A DNA stretch of 64,000 nt from G963664115 sp965263045. GTDB taxonomy: Bacteria > Acidobacteriota > Terriglobia > 20CM-2-55-15. The notes below the pieces were generated by a model. It saw only the letters and a list, made by a program, of their open reading frames with translations, was not told the origin of the DNA and ran no database searches. The stretch spans positions 3,844,001 through 3,908,000 of the forward strand of contig CBDHGK010000041.1 in NCBI GenBank assembly GCA_965263045.1, read 5' to 3'. Below are positions 1 to 7,509 of the stretch, piece by piece (position 1 is the stretch's first letter; every line of letters begins with the position of its first letter). The translations under genes were made by a program, and so were the position numbers.

Positions 1-175
1 TTTGCCCTCAGACGGTGGATCTCGCCCAGCAGGAGGCGATCGATTTCAGTCGATGCGCCGCGATGTTTGTTTCTCATCGTTTGCAGAAGACCCAGTCGGT
101 CGTCGATGCCGGGGGCGTTCTCTCCGGAATCGGTCACAGTGCGGAGCAATCCTCCGAGATCTACTTCACCGGACA
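1..175 (-). CDS. Last visible gene of the ubiquitin-like operon, unknown, cut by window edge
   Basis: An ATG at 173-175 on the minus strand opens a frame that stays open to the left edge (58 codons, no stop). It is preceded by a strong ribosome site, AAAGGAGG four bases before the ATG, and overlaps the end of the JAMM peptidase gene by 15 bp, so it is almost certainly the next gene of the operon. The visible protein is charged and helical, containing RLGLLQTMRNKHRG followed by an EIDRLLLGEI stretch, with no motif I recognise. Function cannot be assigned from this fragment. It could be a target-recognition, ATPase or effector component. Confidence 0.6.
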
Positions 176-1255
176 TGGAGCCTCCTTTGAGCCGGACACC
201 TCTTGGGCGGGAGCCGCGACTGCGGATCCGGCCGAGTGAATCCCGCGAGTTTCGATCATGCCCCGGCGCCAGCCGAAGGTGGAGAACGTGACTTCCAGCG
301 AGCGCTCACCCTGTACGACGTTGGCCACGAGTGCGATGTTATGCGCACCACCGAACGCCACCCGGTGCAGCAGGTGGTCGTGTTCGCTGAAAAAGTCGCC
401 GGCCATCAGACAAACTTTCTGCCGGTCGGGCGCACAGTTGCGGCAAATGTGCCAGGCCACGTGGGTGTGCCACCAACCGAGGAAGATCTCCCCCTGGCTC
501 CGCAGCGACAGCGAGGCCCGCGCGTCGGTCCACGTCTGGGGAGTAAACGTCAGACGCGTCGCTTCAGCCACGGTGTAACGCGCTCGAAGCTGCACCGTGA
601 CTCCGGCGAACGTCTCTCCGGTATCCGCGTCCCGATGGATGTGTCCCACAAGAAATCCTCCGGTTTCGACCGACCCCGCCTCGACAGCCAGGTCGCGGAT
701 CTCATCCAGAATTTCTGAATCGACAATTACGGGCATGTCTGTGGTGTCAATTGTTCCAATCCCCACTGCTTTAGCCACAGCATCTTGTGTTTTGGCCGAA
801 CGAACGGGAAGAGGCTGGGGTGTGGAGGCAACCCGGAGACCATCCGGTCTGGGGTTGGGATCCTCCTCGAGCGCGACCGCCGCAAATTGATACGGGTCAC
901 CTTCCTTCAACTGCCCCCGTGCCACCAACTCCGATGCGGAATGCGACGCCGACTTCCGAAAGTATGTACGCCCGAAGGCGAATGCCAGTGGCTCCCGATC
1001 CGGATGACGCATTTCGACCTTGAACCCGTCCATGTAGGGTTTTCCAAGGGTCGAATGCCATACCGGTTCCAGGATGGCGGTACTCACGGCCGAGTCCCGG
1101 GCGCCCCCGTGGCGAAGAACTTCAAACCGGGCCCATTCCTCGGCAGGGACCCAGTCGACTTCGGTCCTCACCCGTCCCAATGGTGTGCCGTCCTCGAGCC
1201 ACAGCTCGATGGCATAGCTGTAGTCATTGCGCACGGGGGAACCTGGCACCCGCAT
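161..1255 (-). CDS. JAMM/MPN+ (JAB) isopeptidase of a bacterial ubiquitin-like system
   Basis: A 364-aa predicted zinc metallopeptidase. The C-terminal part (about 175-335) has JAMM ligands: Glu197 (VETGG), His263 and His265 (WWHTH) and Ser290-x2-Asp293 (SEHD). In the family this domain cleaves peptide or isopeptide bonds after the C-terminal Gly of ubiquitin-like proteins. Residues 1-165 form a separate alpha/beta domain, as in JAB proteins of bacterial Ubl operons. Unusually, the segment between the HTH and SxxD motifs carries Cys271, Cys274 and Cys282, which may bind a second metal. The ATG used here overlaps the ubl gene by 32 bp; a downstream in-frame GTG (residue 8) is an alternative start. 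The likely job is Ubl precursor processing and/or removal of Ubl from targets. Confidence 0.88.
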   Translation of the reverse strand: MRVPGSPVRNDYSYAIELWLEDGTPLGRVRTEVDWVPAEEWARFEVLRHGGARDSAVSTAILEPVWHSTLGKPYMDGFKVEMRHPDREPLAFAFGRTYFRKSASHSASELVARGQLKEGDPYQFAAVALEEDPNPRPDGLRVASTPQPLPVRSAKTQDAVAKAVGIGTIDTTDMPVIVDSEILDEIRDLAVEAGSVETGGFLVGHIHRDADTGETFAGVTVQLRARYTVAEATRLTFTPQTWTDARASLSLRSQGEIFLGWWHTHVAWHICRNCAPDRQKVCLMAGDFFSEHDHLLHRVAFGGAHNIALVANVVQGERSLEVTFSTFGWRRGMIETRGIHSAGSAVAAPAQEVSGSKEAPCPVK

Positions 1256-1520
1256 CGATGTTGGGCTGAAGCACGATGCGATCGCCGGTCTTCAACGCAT
1301 CCCTCACCTTTTCGGTGCCATGCAGGTGACGTCCTTCCCGCTCGTGCAGCGCGTGGTAGGAAATCGGCCGGCCGGACACGTCGTTGGTCGACATCCCCAT
1401 CTTCGATTGCAGCTCAATGAGGAGTTCTGCAACAGACTCTTCGTCAGGGATGTGGTCGACCCGATACGACTTCTGACCGGTGACGTCGGTTGCTTCAATT
1501 TCTAAAGTTTCCCTAGACAT
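1224..1520 (-). CDS. Ubiquitin-like beta-grasp modifier protein
   Basis: A 98-aa protein with the ubiquitin-like pattern: an N-terminal strand pair, a helix (ESVAELLIELQSKMG), a Tyr-containing strand, and a C-terminal strand IVLQPNI ending in a flexible tail. Gly91 in the IDAG segment is followed by seven residues (ARFPRAQ), so the predicted mature C-terminus is buried in a short precursor tail, presumably removed by the co-encoded JAMM peptidase. A strong ribosome site (AAAGGAG) lies six bases before the ATG, fitting a modifier needed in excess over its enzymes. It is encoded 13 bp after the 299-aa unknown gene and overlaps the peptidase gene. The fold is assigned from pattern and context; no domain search was run. 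Confidence 0.85.
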   Translation of the reverse strand: MSRETLEIEATDVTGQKSYRVDHIPDEESVAELLIELQSKMGMSTNDVSGRPISYHALHEREGRHLHGTEKVRDALKTGDRIVLQPNIDAGARFPRAQ

Positions 1521-1533
1521 GAGATTTCTCCTT

Positions 1534-2433
1534 TTAGTTGTGAACCAGAATGTCTTCTATGCAGTGAACCGGCCACGCCAGGTAGTCGAATGCAGCCCGT
1601 TCGTCCCGAAGAAACCTGACCTCAGAACTGGACAGGGCCGAGGCGACGGACAGGGCAGACAGGGCATCATCGAAATCCGTGGCCTGGGGAGCATGCCCCA
1701 GATCCACCTCCAGGCGTGCCTCCCATCCAGCATCGGTGCTCACAATGGCGGGGCACACGAGGCGCACCATCCCCGACACCGTCAGCAGCAGACGGGCAAC
1801 CGCGTCGCGGGCCGGTGGAGCGTACCCGTCGAGTGGTGCCAGCCGCACGACGGCGCCCAGGCTGCCGTCGGACTGAGGACCCACTTCGGCATGACTGACG
1901 TTCGGTCCGCTACCCAGTTCGACCGCCATCGTCGAGGCGGACCGCTCGGTGAACCCCCACCCGGCTTCGGCCAGCAGAGCCGTCCAGTCCCCGCTTTCCT
2001 TGTTGTGGATCTCTTTACCGGCTGAGGCAGGGACTCCCCCATCTCCTTCGGTGGGGTCGCTGCCGATCAGACCGAGTACGCCCTCGAGATGGTTCAAGGC
2101 GTTGCGAAGGCGGGCGATACCGATCGGCACTGCTTCGACGTCTTCGTCCCATGCGATCTCGACCCGAAGTGACACTTCCGTCGATGAGGATTCGCAGACG
2201 GGCTTCCAGCCACCGGGAAGCCTCGAACACCGGTTCAGAAGATCCCACTCACTGGGCTGAGAATTCAGTGAAGACTCCAGGCACAACCAGCGATCTTTGA
2301 CACCGACCGCCACACGGATGTCATCGCGACTACGGGACCGGAAGACCCAGCCTTCGGGTGTGGTTGCGACCCGCCAGGAGATGGGATCCATGCACGACGG
2401 GATCAAGCCGTGGTCATTCGCACGGACGATCAT
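1534..2433 (-). CDS. Unrecognised 299-aa protein of the ubiquitin-like operon
   Basis: Start chosen at the ATG at 2431-2433, which forms an ATGA overlap with the E2 stop; the open frame extends further upstream only through antisense of E2. The protein has no Cys-rich motif, signal peptide or membrane segment. It looks like two related alpha/beta halves: residues about 20-145 (including VSLRVEIAWDEDVEAVP then a helix with LRNALNHLEGVLGLI) and 150-299 (AVVRLAPLDG, RDAVARLLLTVSGMVRL, then a strand, then FDDALSALSVASAL). The strand-helix layout recalls chaperone-like or YbjN-like folds, but this is only an impression. Placement between E2 and Ubl suggests a cofactor, adaptor or target-recruitment role. 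Confidence 0.8.
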   Translation of the reverse strand: MIVRANDHGLIPSCMDPISWRVATTPEGWVFRSRSRDDIRVAVGVKDRWLCLESSLNSQPSEWDLLNRCSRLPGGWKPVCESSSTEVSLRVEIAWDEDVEAVPIGIARLRNALNHLEGVLGLIGSDPTEGDGGVPASAGKEIHNKESGDWTALLAEAGWGFTERSASTMAVELGSGPNVSHAEVGPQSDGSLGAVVRLAPLDGYAPPARDAVARLLLTVSGMVRLVCPAIVSTDAGWEARLEVDLGHAPQATDFDDALSALSVASALSSSEVRFLRDERAAFDYLAWPVHCIEDILVHN

Positions 2434-2957
2434 GGACGCCCCACCGCTTCGATCCGGGCCTCGGCGCTGCGACGCTTCAGCGGGCGCGGGTCGACGGGAA
2501 ACCGGGACTGATGCTGCCGAGCCCAGGAACAGGCGTCGATGTTCAACGCATCGTCTTCTCTCATGGTCACCTTTTGATAGCTGATGATTTCGAAACACTG
2601 GTAGAGGAGGTCGGTCAGCGGCGTACCCGGACTGAGCCGGCCAACGCAGATGAACGGCGGGCGGATGTTCGGATGCCAAATCTCGAACGGACCCAGCCAC
2701 GTGAGCACTTCAGACGGTTCCACCCGGCGCAGGTAATCGGAGGGAAACGTCAGGCCCACCGTAAACCGGCGGGCCTCCTCGACGCCACGCGAGTGACTGT
2801 GTACAAGGCCGCCGCAACTGAACTCTGCGATGTACTGGCGGTGCGGACCGCTTGCCACCTCGGGAAACGACAGTGCGATCAAGTCGGAGTCCGCATTCAG
2901 CGCCAGCGCATCTGCGTGCTGGCTGGTTAGAAACGCGTCGAAAATCCTGTCGGTCAT
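2430..2957 (-). CDS. E2-like ubiquitin-conjugating enzyme (UBC fold)
   Basis: A 175-aa protein with hallmarks of E2 enzymes in the right order: a FPSDYLRRVEP segment where E2s have FPxxYPxxPP, then HPN at 95-97, catalytic Cys104 in PFICVG seven residues after the Asn, a helix TPLTDLLYQCFEIIS, and a late DALNIDACSW matching the DPLNxEA motif of classical E2s. It would accept the Ubl from the E1 as a thioester on Cys104 and pass it to a target, or to the RING-like protein's substrate. It shares ATGA overlaps with E1 (upstream) and with the 299-aa unknown (downstream), so translation of the three is likely coupled. Confidence 0.9.
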   Translation of the reverse strand: MTDRIFDAFLTSQHADALALNADSDLIALSFPEVASGPHRQYIAEFSCGGLVHSHSRGVEEARRFTVGLTFPSDYLRRVEPSEVLTWLGPFEIWHPNIRPPFICVGRLSPGTPLTDLLYQCFEIISYQKVTMREDDALNIDACSWARQHQSRFPVDPRPLKRRSAEARIEAVGRP

Positions 2958-4072
2958 TGCAATCTCCAGGGAATTTCAAAGTGCCTCGCGTGGTCTCGGC
3001 CATCGCTGACGGTGTAGACATCCCCGCGGCGCAAGCCCAAGCCAGCCAGGGATCGATCCAGCAACGACGTTGGAATCTCCCGGGTCGAAAGTTCTTCGAC
3101 CCGGTCAGTCCCCACCGTCGCCGTCGCAGCGCCACACGCGTGACAGGGGCGCCCTGGCCCTCCTCCAATGAATCGGGGCAAACGACCGAGAGCGTTTCGC
3201 GTCCCGCACACCAGACAGGTCAGGCCGCGGCTAAAGGACCCCGCTTCGACCCGAAGGTGAAGCCCTGCCGCGGGTGGGGCCCCTCGCCGTCCCAGTTCGA
3301 ACGCCTGACCCAGCGTGAGATCCGATGGCGAACAATCGAGGGATTCGATTGGAACCAGCGCCTGGTGGTCGAAGCGGCAATTCGGATTCCGGGTCAAACG
3401 CGTGTCGTAATACCTGTGATCGGCCGCCGCCAGAATCGTCCGCTCCCCGACCAGCAAATCATCACCCCGAAGAACGCGCCCTCCCTCTATCGCCTGGAGC
3501 GATGCGGCCAGCGCACCCAGCGCCGCCGGCGCGCGGGTCGCATAGCGTTCGGCTGAGCCGGAGCAGGGGTAGTCCACTGCGAGCAGGTCGTAGTCGGTCT
3601 GATGCCAGGCACATTCCAGGCACGGGGCATCCGGTCCCCGGAGGTAGACGTCGACTCGCACCAGCATCAATCCACTGTCAACGCCCGCATCAACCCAGGG
3701 AATGGCCAGCCGCGTGGCGCGCTCATTCAAACGCTGCCGGCTCCCGCGTGAATCCAGACAGGAAAAGATGCAATCAGCATTGCGAATTCGGCCCGGAGGG
3801 ACCCGGCCAACATCATCGACAATGGGAATCACCTCCAGATCCGTCCGCAGGCGTCGCAGCCGGCTGGCCTGAACGCGGGCTTTGGATTTACCAACGTCCC
3901 GAGCACGGATGTCCTGTGACCTCAGATTCCCCGCATCATAGTCGTCAGTGTCGACAATCGTGATCCGGCCGATGTCCGCCATGCGGGCGAGAAGCGCCAG
4001 AAGGTGTGACCCGATCGCACCCGCCCCCGCTACCACGACGCTGAAGGGATCGGTCCCGGACCTAGTCATCAT
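2954..4072 (-). CDS. E1-like Ubl-activating enzyme (ThiF/UBA fold)
   Basis: About 372 aa from the ATGATG at 4067-4072, which overlaps the end of the FHA-RING gene. The N-terminal Rossmann segment has GAGAIGSH, then VDTDDYDAGNLRSQ and a following K-S-K-A, matching the ATP-binding G-x-G-x-x-G, Asp, Arg/Gln and Lys of E1/ThiF enzymes; Asp at FSCLDSRGSR completes the adenylation site. A later segment with VDYPCSGSAERYATRAPAALG contains the candidate catalytic Cys and the helix after it. Several C-x2-C pairs (CLEC, CLVC, CHAC) suggest structural zinc. It should adenylate the C-terminal Gly of the Ubl and form an E1 thioester. A single adenylation domain is visible, unlike E1s with a second inactive copy. 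Confidence 0.92.
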   Translation of the reverse strand: MMTRSGTDPFSVVVAGAGAIGSHLLALLARMADIGRITIVDTDDYDAGNLRSQDIRARDVGKSKARVQASRLRRLRTDLEVIPIVDDVGRVPPGRIRNADCIFSCLDSRGSRQRLNERATRLAIPWVDAGVDSGLMLVRVDVYLRGPDAPCLECAWHQTDYDLLAVDYPCSGSAERYATRAPAALGALAASLQAIEGGRVLRGDDLLVGERTILAAADHRYYDTRLTRNPNCRFDHQALVPIESLDCSPSDLTLGQAFELGRRGAPPAAGLHLRVEAGSFSRGLTCLVCGTRNALGRLPRFIGGGPGRPCHACGAATATVGTDRVEELSTREIPTSLLDRSLAGLGLRRGDVYTVSDGRDHARHFEIPWRLQ

Positions 4073-4571
4073 CGGGCGTCCATTGGAATCCGGCTTCAAG
4101 GTCCGCCGGGTGATCACAGCCCGAACAGGTTGCCGCATAGGTCCAGCAGGGATACTCACCCGACTCGTGATGCCATACCGCGCAACGGGGGCAGCGCACG
4201 GCAAGGGTCCTGACCTCTATCGGAAGCTTGCAACGAGGACAGTTGATGGCCCGACCGCCGGCGGAAAACAGAACGATTTCCGCACACTCCTCAGTCGAGA
4301 AATAGACGGTATGGTCTGGAAAGTGGATCTGGTCACGATGAGCCAGAACGCGAATCCCGGGAACCGGCAGTCCGTTGACGCGAACGGAGGAGTTGGACCG
4401 GGTAAGCAGGGCCCATACGAGGGGGGCCTCTCCGCCACCGCGGACGACGACGGCCTCCAATCCGGAATCGTCAGTCCCAGTTCCCGACACGGGCAATCCG
4501 AGCGCATACGCGCTTTTGACAAGGTGGCGAGGCTCCCAGGTACCCGACCCCTTGGACCAAAGCTGTGCCAT
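4062..4571 (-). CDS. FHA-like plus RING-like zinc protein, candidate E3
   Basis: A 169-aa protein; the start is set by an excellent ribosome site (AAGGAGG upstream of ATG at 4571). Residues about 1-105 resemble a degenerate FHA domain, best seen in SVRVNGLPVPG, LAHRDQIHF and HTVYFS, which match the last FHA strands. Residues 108-155 carry a zinc pattern: C111-x2-C114, C127-x2-C130, H134/H135, C142 followed by Trp, C149-x2-C152. The CPxC-x3-HH then CW spacing matches prokaryotic RING-like treble-clef domains (Prok-RING type). As first gene of the E1-E2-Ubl-JAMM operon it is the natural candidate E3 or target adaptor; FHA domains bind phosphothreonine, so recognition of phosphorylated targets is possible but untested. 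Confidence 0.8.
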   Translation of the reverse strand: MAQLWSKGSGTWEPRHLVKSAYALGLPVSGTGTDDSGLEAVVVRGGGEAPLVWALLTRSNSSVRVNGLPVPGIRVLAHRDQIHFPDHTVYFSTEECAEIVLFSAGGRAINCPRCKLPIEVRTLAVRCPRCAVWHHESGEYPCWTYAATCSGCDHPADLEAGFQWTPDDD

Positions 4572-4793
4572 GGCTCCTTGCCTCCTTTTTCCGTCCGGAA
4601 AATTCTGGATGAGGGGATTCTGGAGCACCGCGCAATGGAGGTCAACCGCTGAATATCATTTAAGTCTTTTATTATGAACAGATATAAGCCATAACGGACT
4701 TTCTGGGAGAAGCTGCCAGACAGTTCGGGCCAGGAAGGGAGCAGGCGTCGGCGCGGCGCCCGCAGAATGATAGCTCTGGGCCAAATTGCGGGA

Positions 4794-5867
4794 TCAGGTG
4801 CTCTCGGCGAGGCGAACCACTTCCCGGGCCGTTTGACTGTCCAGAATCAGGTCCGTGACGATTCTGGATTTCCAGTTAAGCACGGCCTGCAAAACGTTCG
4901 CCTTGGGCCGGCGACACTCGCCGCAGGGACCCAGCAGGAGCAGGACCTTCTTGTCGGCCGCGATAAATTCCCCGAGTTCTTTCAGAGTGAGAAGCGTCAA
5001 CGCACGGGGCTCGACGGATCGGAGATCGACCGGGCCTTTCGCGCTCAGGGGCTGCCACATCATGTCACCGATCCAGCCCGCGTCATCGACCGGGAGGTCC
5101 AGATCCCGGTACGCCCGGGACAAACCGCTGTGCCCATCCTGCCAGTGTCCACCAGCAGAGGTCACGATAATGTCGAGCTCCGCCTTCCGAATCAAGGCCG
5201 CCTTGATCGCCTTGATATTGGACAGCGTCTTCAGGTCGTGAGTACTCAACAGGGCCGGGGCGGGCAGACCCACGAAACCTGTCTTGACGGGCATCGTCTC
5301 GGCATCAAAATAACTGAAGAAAGCATTCGGGTCGGTGGTTGGATTTTCCGGGTTGAATCCCGCAACCACGGCGTGGAACACGATCTTTTCAGGCAACTGC
5401 CCGGTTTCCCTCCGCAACCGGTCGGCAAGGAACCGGGCCGTCTGCATCAGGGCCCTGCCACCGGCGAATCCGATGTGGACTTTCGTCCTGCCCATCGCAG
5501 CCCGGGCCTTGACGAAGCGCAACAGCGCATCGGCACCGCATCTGGATACGTCATCGGAGACACCCGTTCGCACCACGTCCACGTCCAGACCGTAGCGGTC
5601 CCGCAGTTTCCCACGCAACTCCATTTCAAAAGGGGGTGAGTAGTGAAACCATCCCCGATTTGCCGCTGAAGCCAGCAGATCCCAGGGTTCCTCCCTTCGT
5701 AGTTCGATGCCGTATTCGTTGTTGATCAACTCCAGGATTTCGGCGGGGGGATGACCGTTGCAGAAATATCGACTGATGATCGAGAGGACCTCGAGATGAT
5801 GTAAGCCATTTCGATGGACTTCCGGAATCTTGTTTATGCTATCCTTAGTTTTCTTAGTTCTAGCCAT
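4794..5867 (-). CDS. SorC/DeoR-like transcriptional regulator, likely local control gene
   Basis: 357 aa from the ATG at 5867 (GGGGGA ribosome site); a GTG 60 bp further up is a weaker alternative. Residues about 20-78 look like a winged-helix DNA-binding domain (LEVLSIISRYFCNGHPPAEI). Residues 85-357 resemble the SorC sugar-phosphate-binding domain: GFAGGRALMQTARFLADRL near 133-151 and a C-terminal GPCGEC...VTDLILDSQTAREVV segment equivalent to the VTDexxA region of that family. The next gene on the same strand, 222 bp downstream, is the first gene of the Ubl operon, so it is a candidate regulator of that operon. The inducer is unknown. Confidence 0.72.
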   Translation of the reverse strand: MARTKKTKDSINKIPEVHRNGLHHLEVLSIISRYFCNGHPPAEILELINNEYGIELRREEPWDLLASAANRGWFHYSPPFEMELRGKLRDRYGLDVDVVRTGVSDDVSRCGADALLRFVKARAAMGRTKVHIGFAGGRALMQTARFLADRLRRETGQLPEKIVFHAVVAGFNPENPTTDPNAFFSYFDAETMPVKTGFVGLPAPALLSTHDLKTLSNIKAIKAALIRKAELDIIVTSAGGHWQDGHSGLSRAYRDLDLPVDDAGWIGDMMWQPLSAKGPVDLRSVEPRALTLLTLKELGEFIAADKKVLLLLGPCGECRRPKANVLQAVLNWKSRIVTDLILDSQTAREVVRLAEST

Positions 5868-6413
5868 ATATCCCCCGAAAAAGCCACAGATATCCAGTTT
5901 TTTTGATACTGTGGAAATCAGTGTCACCAGGCTGTGTTGGGCACTGGGACCAGCTTTATTTACCTCGGTATCAAATTTAAATTGTTATATATAAACTATT
6001 TATATCAATAACAAGTCTGTCTAGCCCGACATTGTGGCGATGGATTACCCTCGCGAAATGTAGCGCAATAGAGAACTATTGTTAAACTGATACAGAAATT
6101 CCTGCGGTTAACTATTTTCCGCAACATATCAGAGAAATGCCGGATATCCCAGAAGTTTTACGGACAACCACGCGACGGGCAGTGCAGTCAGACTGAACCG
6201 ATAGCGGACAGACTCGCGGCATGAATTCCAACGGAAACCGCCAGTACGGGCACCCTGATCCACGCCCAATCAGGCGTCGGTCGGTCCGGCTCGACGCCAG
6301 TTTCGAAATGAGTCTCGAATGGAGCGTTGCTCGGCTCAGATGATTCGTGGAGCGGAGGTTGAGGCGGCCGTGGTAAGCTCGCCGTTGTCAGGACTCGTAG
6401 AATAGGATGTCTG
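5868..6413. other. Non-coding gap between SorC-like gene and DUF6152 gene
   Basis: No credible gene. The left half is AT-rich, unlike its surroundings, and holds the inverted repeat at 5982-6014. It must contain the promoter of the leftward regulator gene and, near 6360-6410, that of the rightward DUF6152 gene. I see no other structure. Confidence 0.6.
5982..6014. promoter_or_regulatory. AT-rich inverted repeat upstream of SorC-like gene, candidate operator/promoter
   Basis: TTGTTAT at 5982-5988 and ATAACAA at 6008-6014 are exact inverted arms, and the inner bases (TATAAA and TTTATA) continue the symmetry imperfectly. The repeat sits in the most AT-rich patch of the window, about 115 bp before the regulator start. 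SorC-type regulators bind long AT-rich dyads, so an autoregulatory operator is a reasonable reading; nothing in the sequence proves binding. Confidence 0.4.
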
Positions 6414-6845
6414 ATGCGAGGGAAGCGAAACAGTAAAGCTGTGGCAGGTTGGGTGCTGGGGCTGACATTGAGCCTTGGAGCGACCGTTCCCCCTGCCCAC
6501 GCTCATCACTCGATTGCCGGCATGTACGACGTCCGCGAAGAAGTCACGATTGAAGGCACCGTCGAGGAACTCCGGTTCCGCAATCCACATCCCATCCTGA
6601 TTCTCGGTGTTGAGGATGGGGAGGGCGCCTCACAGTGGTTGCTCGAGATGGACAATCGTCGAGAACTGGATCGGATCGGGATGACCAGCGAGACACTGCA
6701 ACCCGGCGACCGCGTCATCGTCATCGCCAACCCTTCCCGCCAGGTGTCCGGGCGCGCCTACATCCGCCGGCTCGACCGTCCCGCGGACGGCTTTGGATAC
6801 GAACAGGTCGGCAACAGCCCGCGGATCAGCACATCACCGCGCTAA
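6414..6845 (+). CDS. Secreted DUF6152-like protein
   Basis: A 143-aa protein with a clear signal peptide (residues 1-30, cleavage after AHA) followed directly by HHSIAGMYD, the HHSFAxxYD signature of the DUF6152 family. The rest (VTIEGTVEELRFRNPHP, VEDGEG, GDRVIVIANPSRQ) fits the small periplasmic beta-fold of this family, which is common in Acidobacteria and some proteobacteria and of unknown function. It is monocistronic as far as can be seen. A weak AGGA lies about ten bases before the ATG. Confidence 0.85.
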   Translation: MRGKRNSKAVAGWVLGLTLSLGATVPPAHAHHSIAGMYDVREEVTIEGTVEELRFRNPHPILILGVEDGEGASQWLLEMDNRRELDRIGMTSETLQPGDRVIVIANPSRQVSGRAYIRRLDRPADGFGYEQVGNSPRISTSPR

Positions 6846-7509
6846 CGTTTCCTGATCACGCCCGCAGCGGTTTAATTCAGCGGTTTCGCAACGCAATCTA
6901 GAAACGATATCCAAATTCCTTGACAGAGTGACATCCAAAAATAAAAGTCTAGAGAGTGGGTAGCGGCCCGCACGTTTCCTTCCCCAGGAAGCGTAGTCGC
7001 CCGTGACCGAGCGCTCGAGTCGCTCCCACTTTTCGACTGTTGAGCGCCCGCGTACCCTCATTGGCTGGATCAAGCGGCAGCAAACGGGCGATCAATCACG
7101 ATGCTGGAAATAATCGTCGCTGGGATCTGCGGGACCGCTCTTGCGGTCTTCATTGCAGTAATCGTGTGGCGGTAAAACCCGATCCCGGACTGCGGGCCAT
7201 ACCCGACGAGACCCGCCCGAAAGGCCCGTTCAGCCTGTCACAATTTTTTGTTTCCCCTCTAGCTCAGATGTAGCTCAGGGATCGGGCCCACCTGCCCCCA
7301 GCCTGGTTTCCAACGCCGAACCCACGCCTGCGGATGCCGGTTGAATGCGCCTGCGTGACCTCTTCCACTCATCTTCCACGCGGGGGGCGCAGGGGCGGGC
7401 CACGCGGATAATCAGATTCGGAAAGCCCTCAACCCTACGCGACGCTGTCCGATTACTCAGCGCAAGGCGCCGGCGGGCAACTCCTATAGGGTCATCAATC
7501 GCAGCACGA
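6846..7509. other. Non-coding stretch after DUF6152 gene
   Basis: About 660 bp with no gene I can support. Open frames here lack ribosome sites and family resemblance. A 24-codon hydrophobic frame at 7101-7175 is noted but not called. Confidence 0.5.

Noticed and set aside
2..718. Rightward frames overlapping the JAMM gene and the left-edge gene
   Set aside because: They are antisense to well-supported leftward genes that have ribosome sites and conserved motifs.
7101..7175. 24-codon hydrophobic frame (MLEIIVAGICG start, ends IVWR)
   Set aside because: It reads like a single membrane helix, but there is no ribosome site, no operon context and no recognised family; chance is likely.
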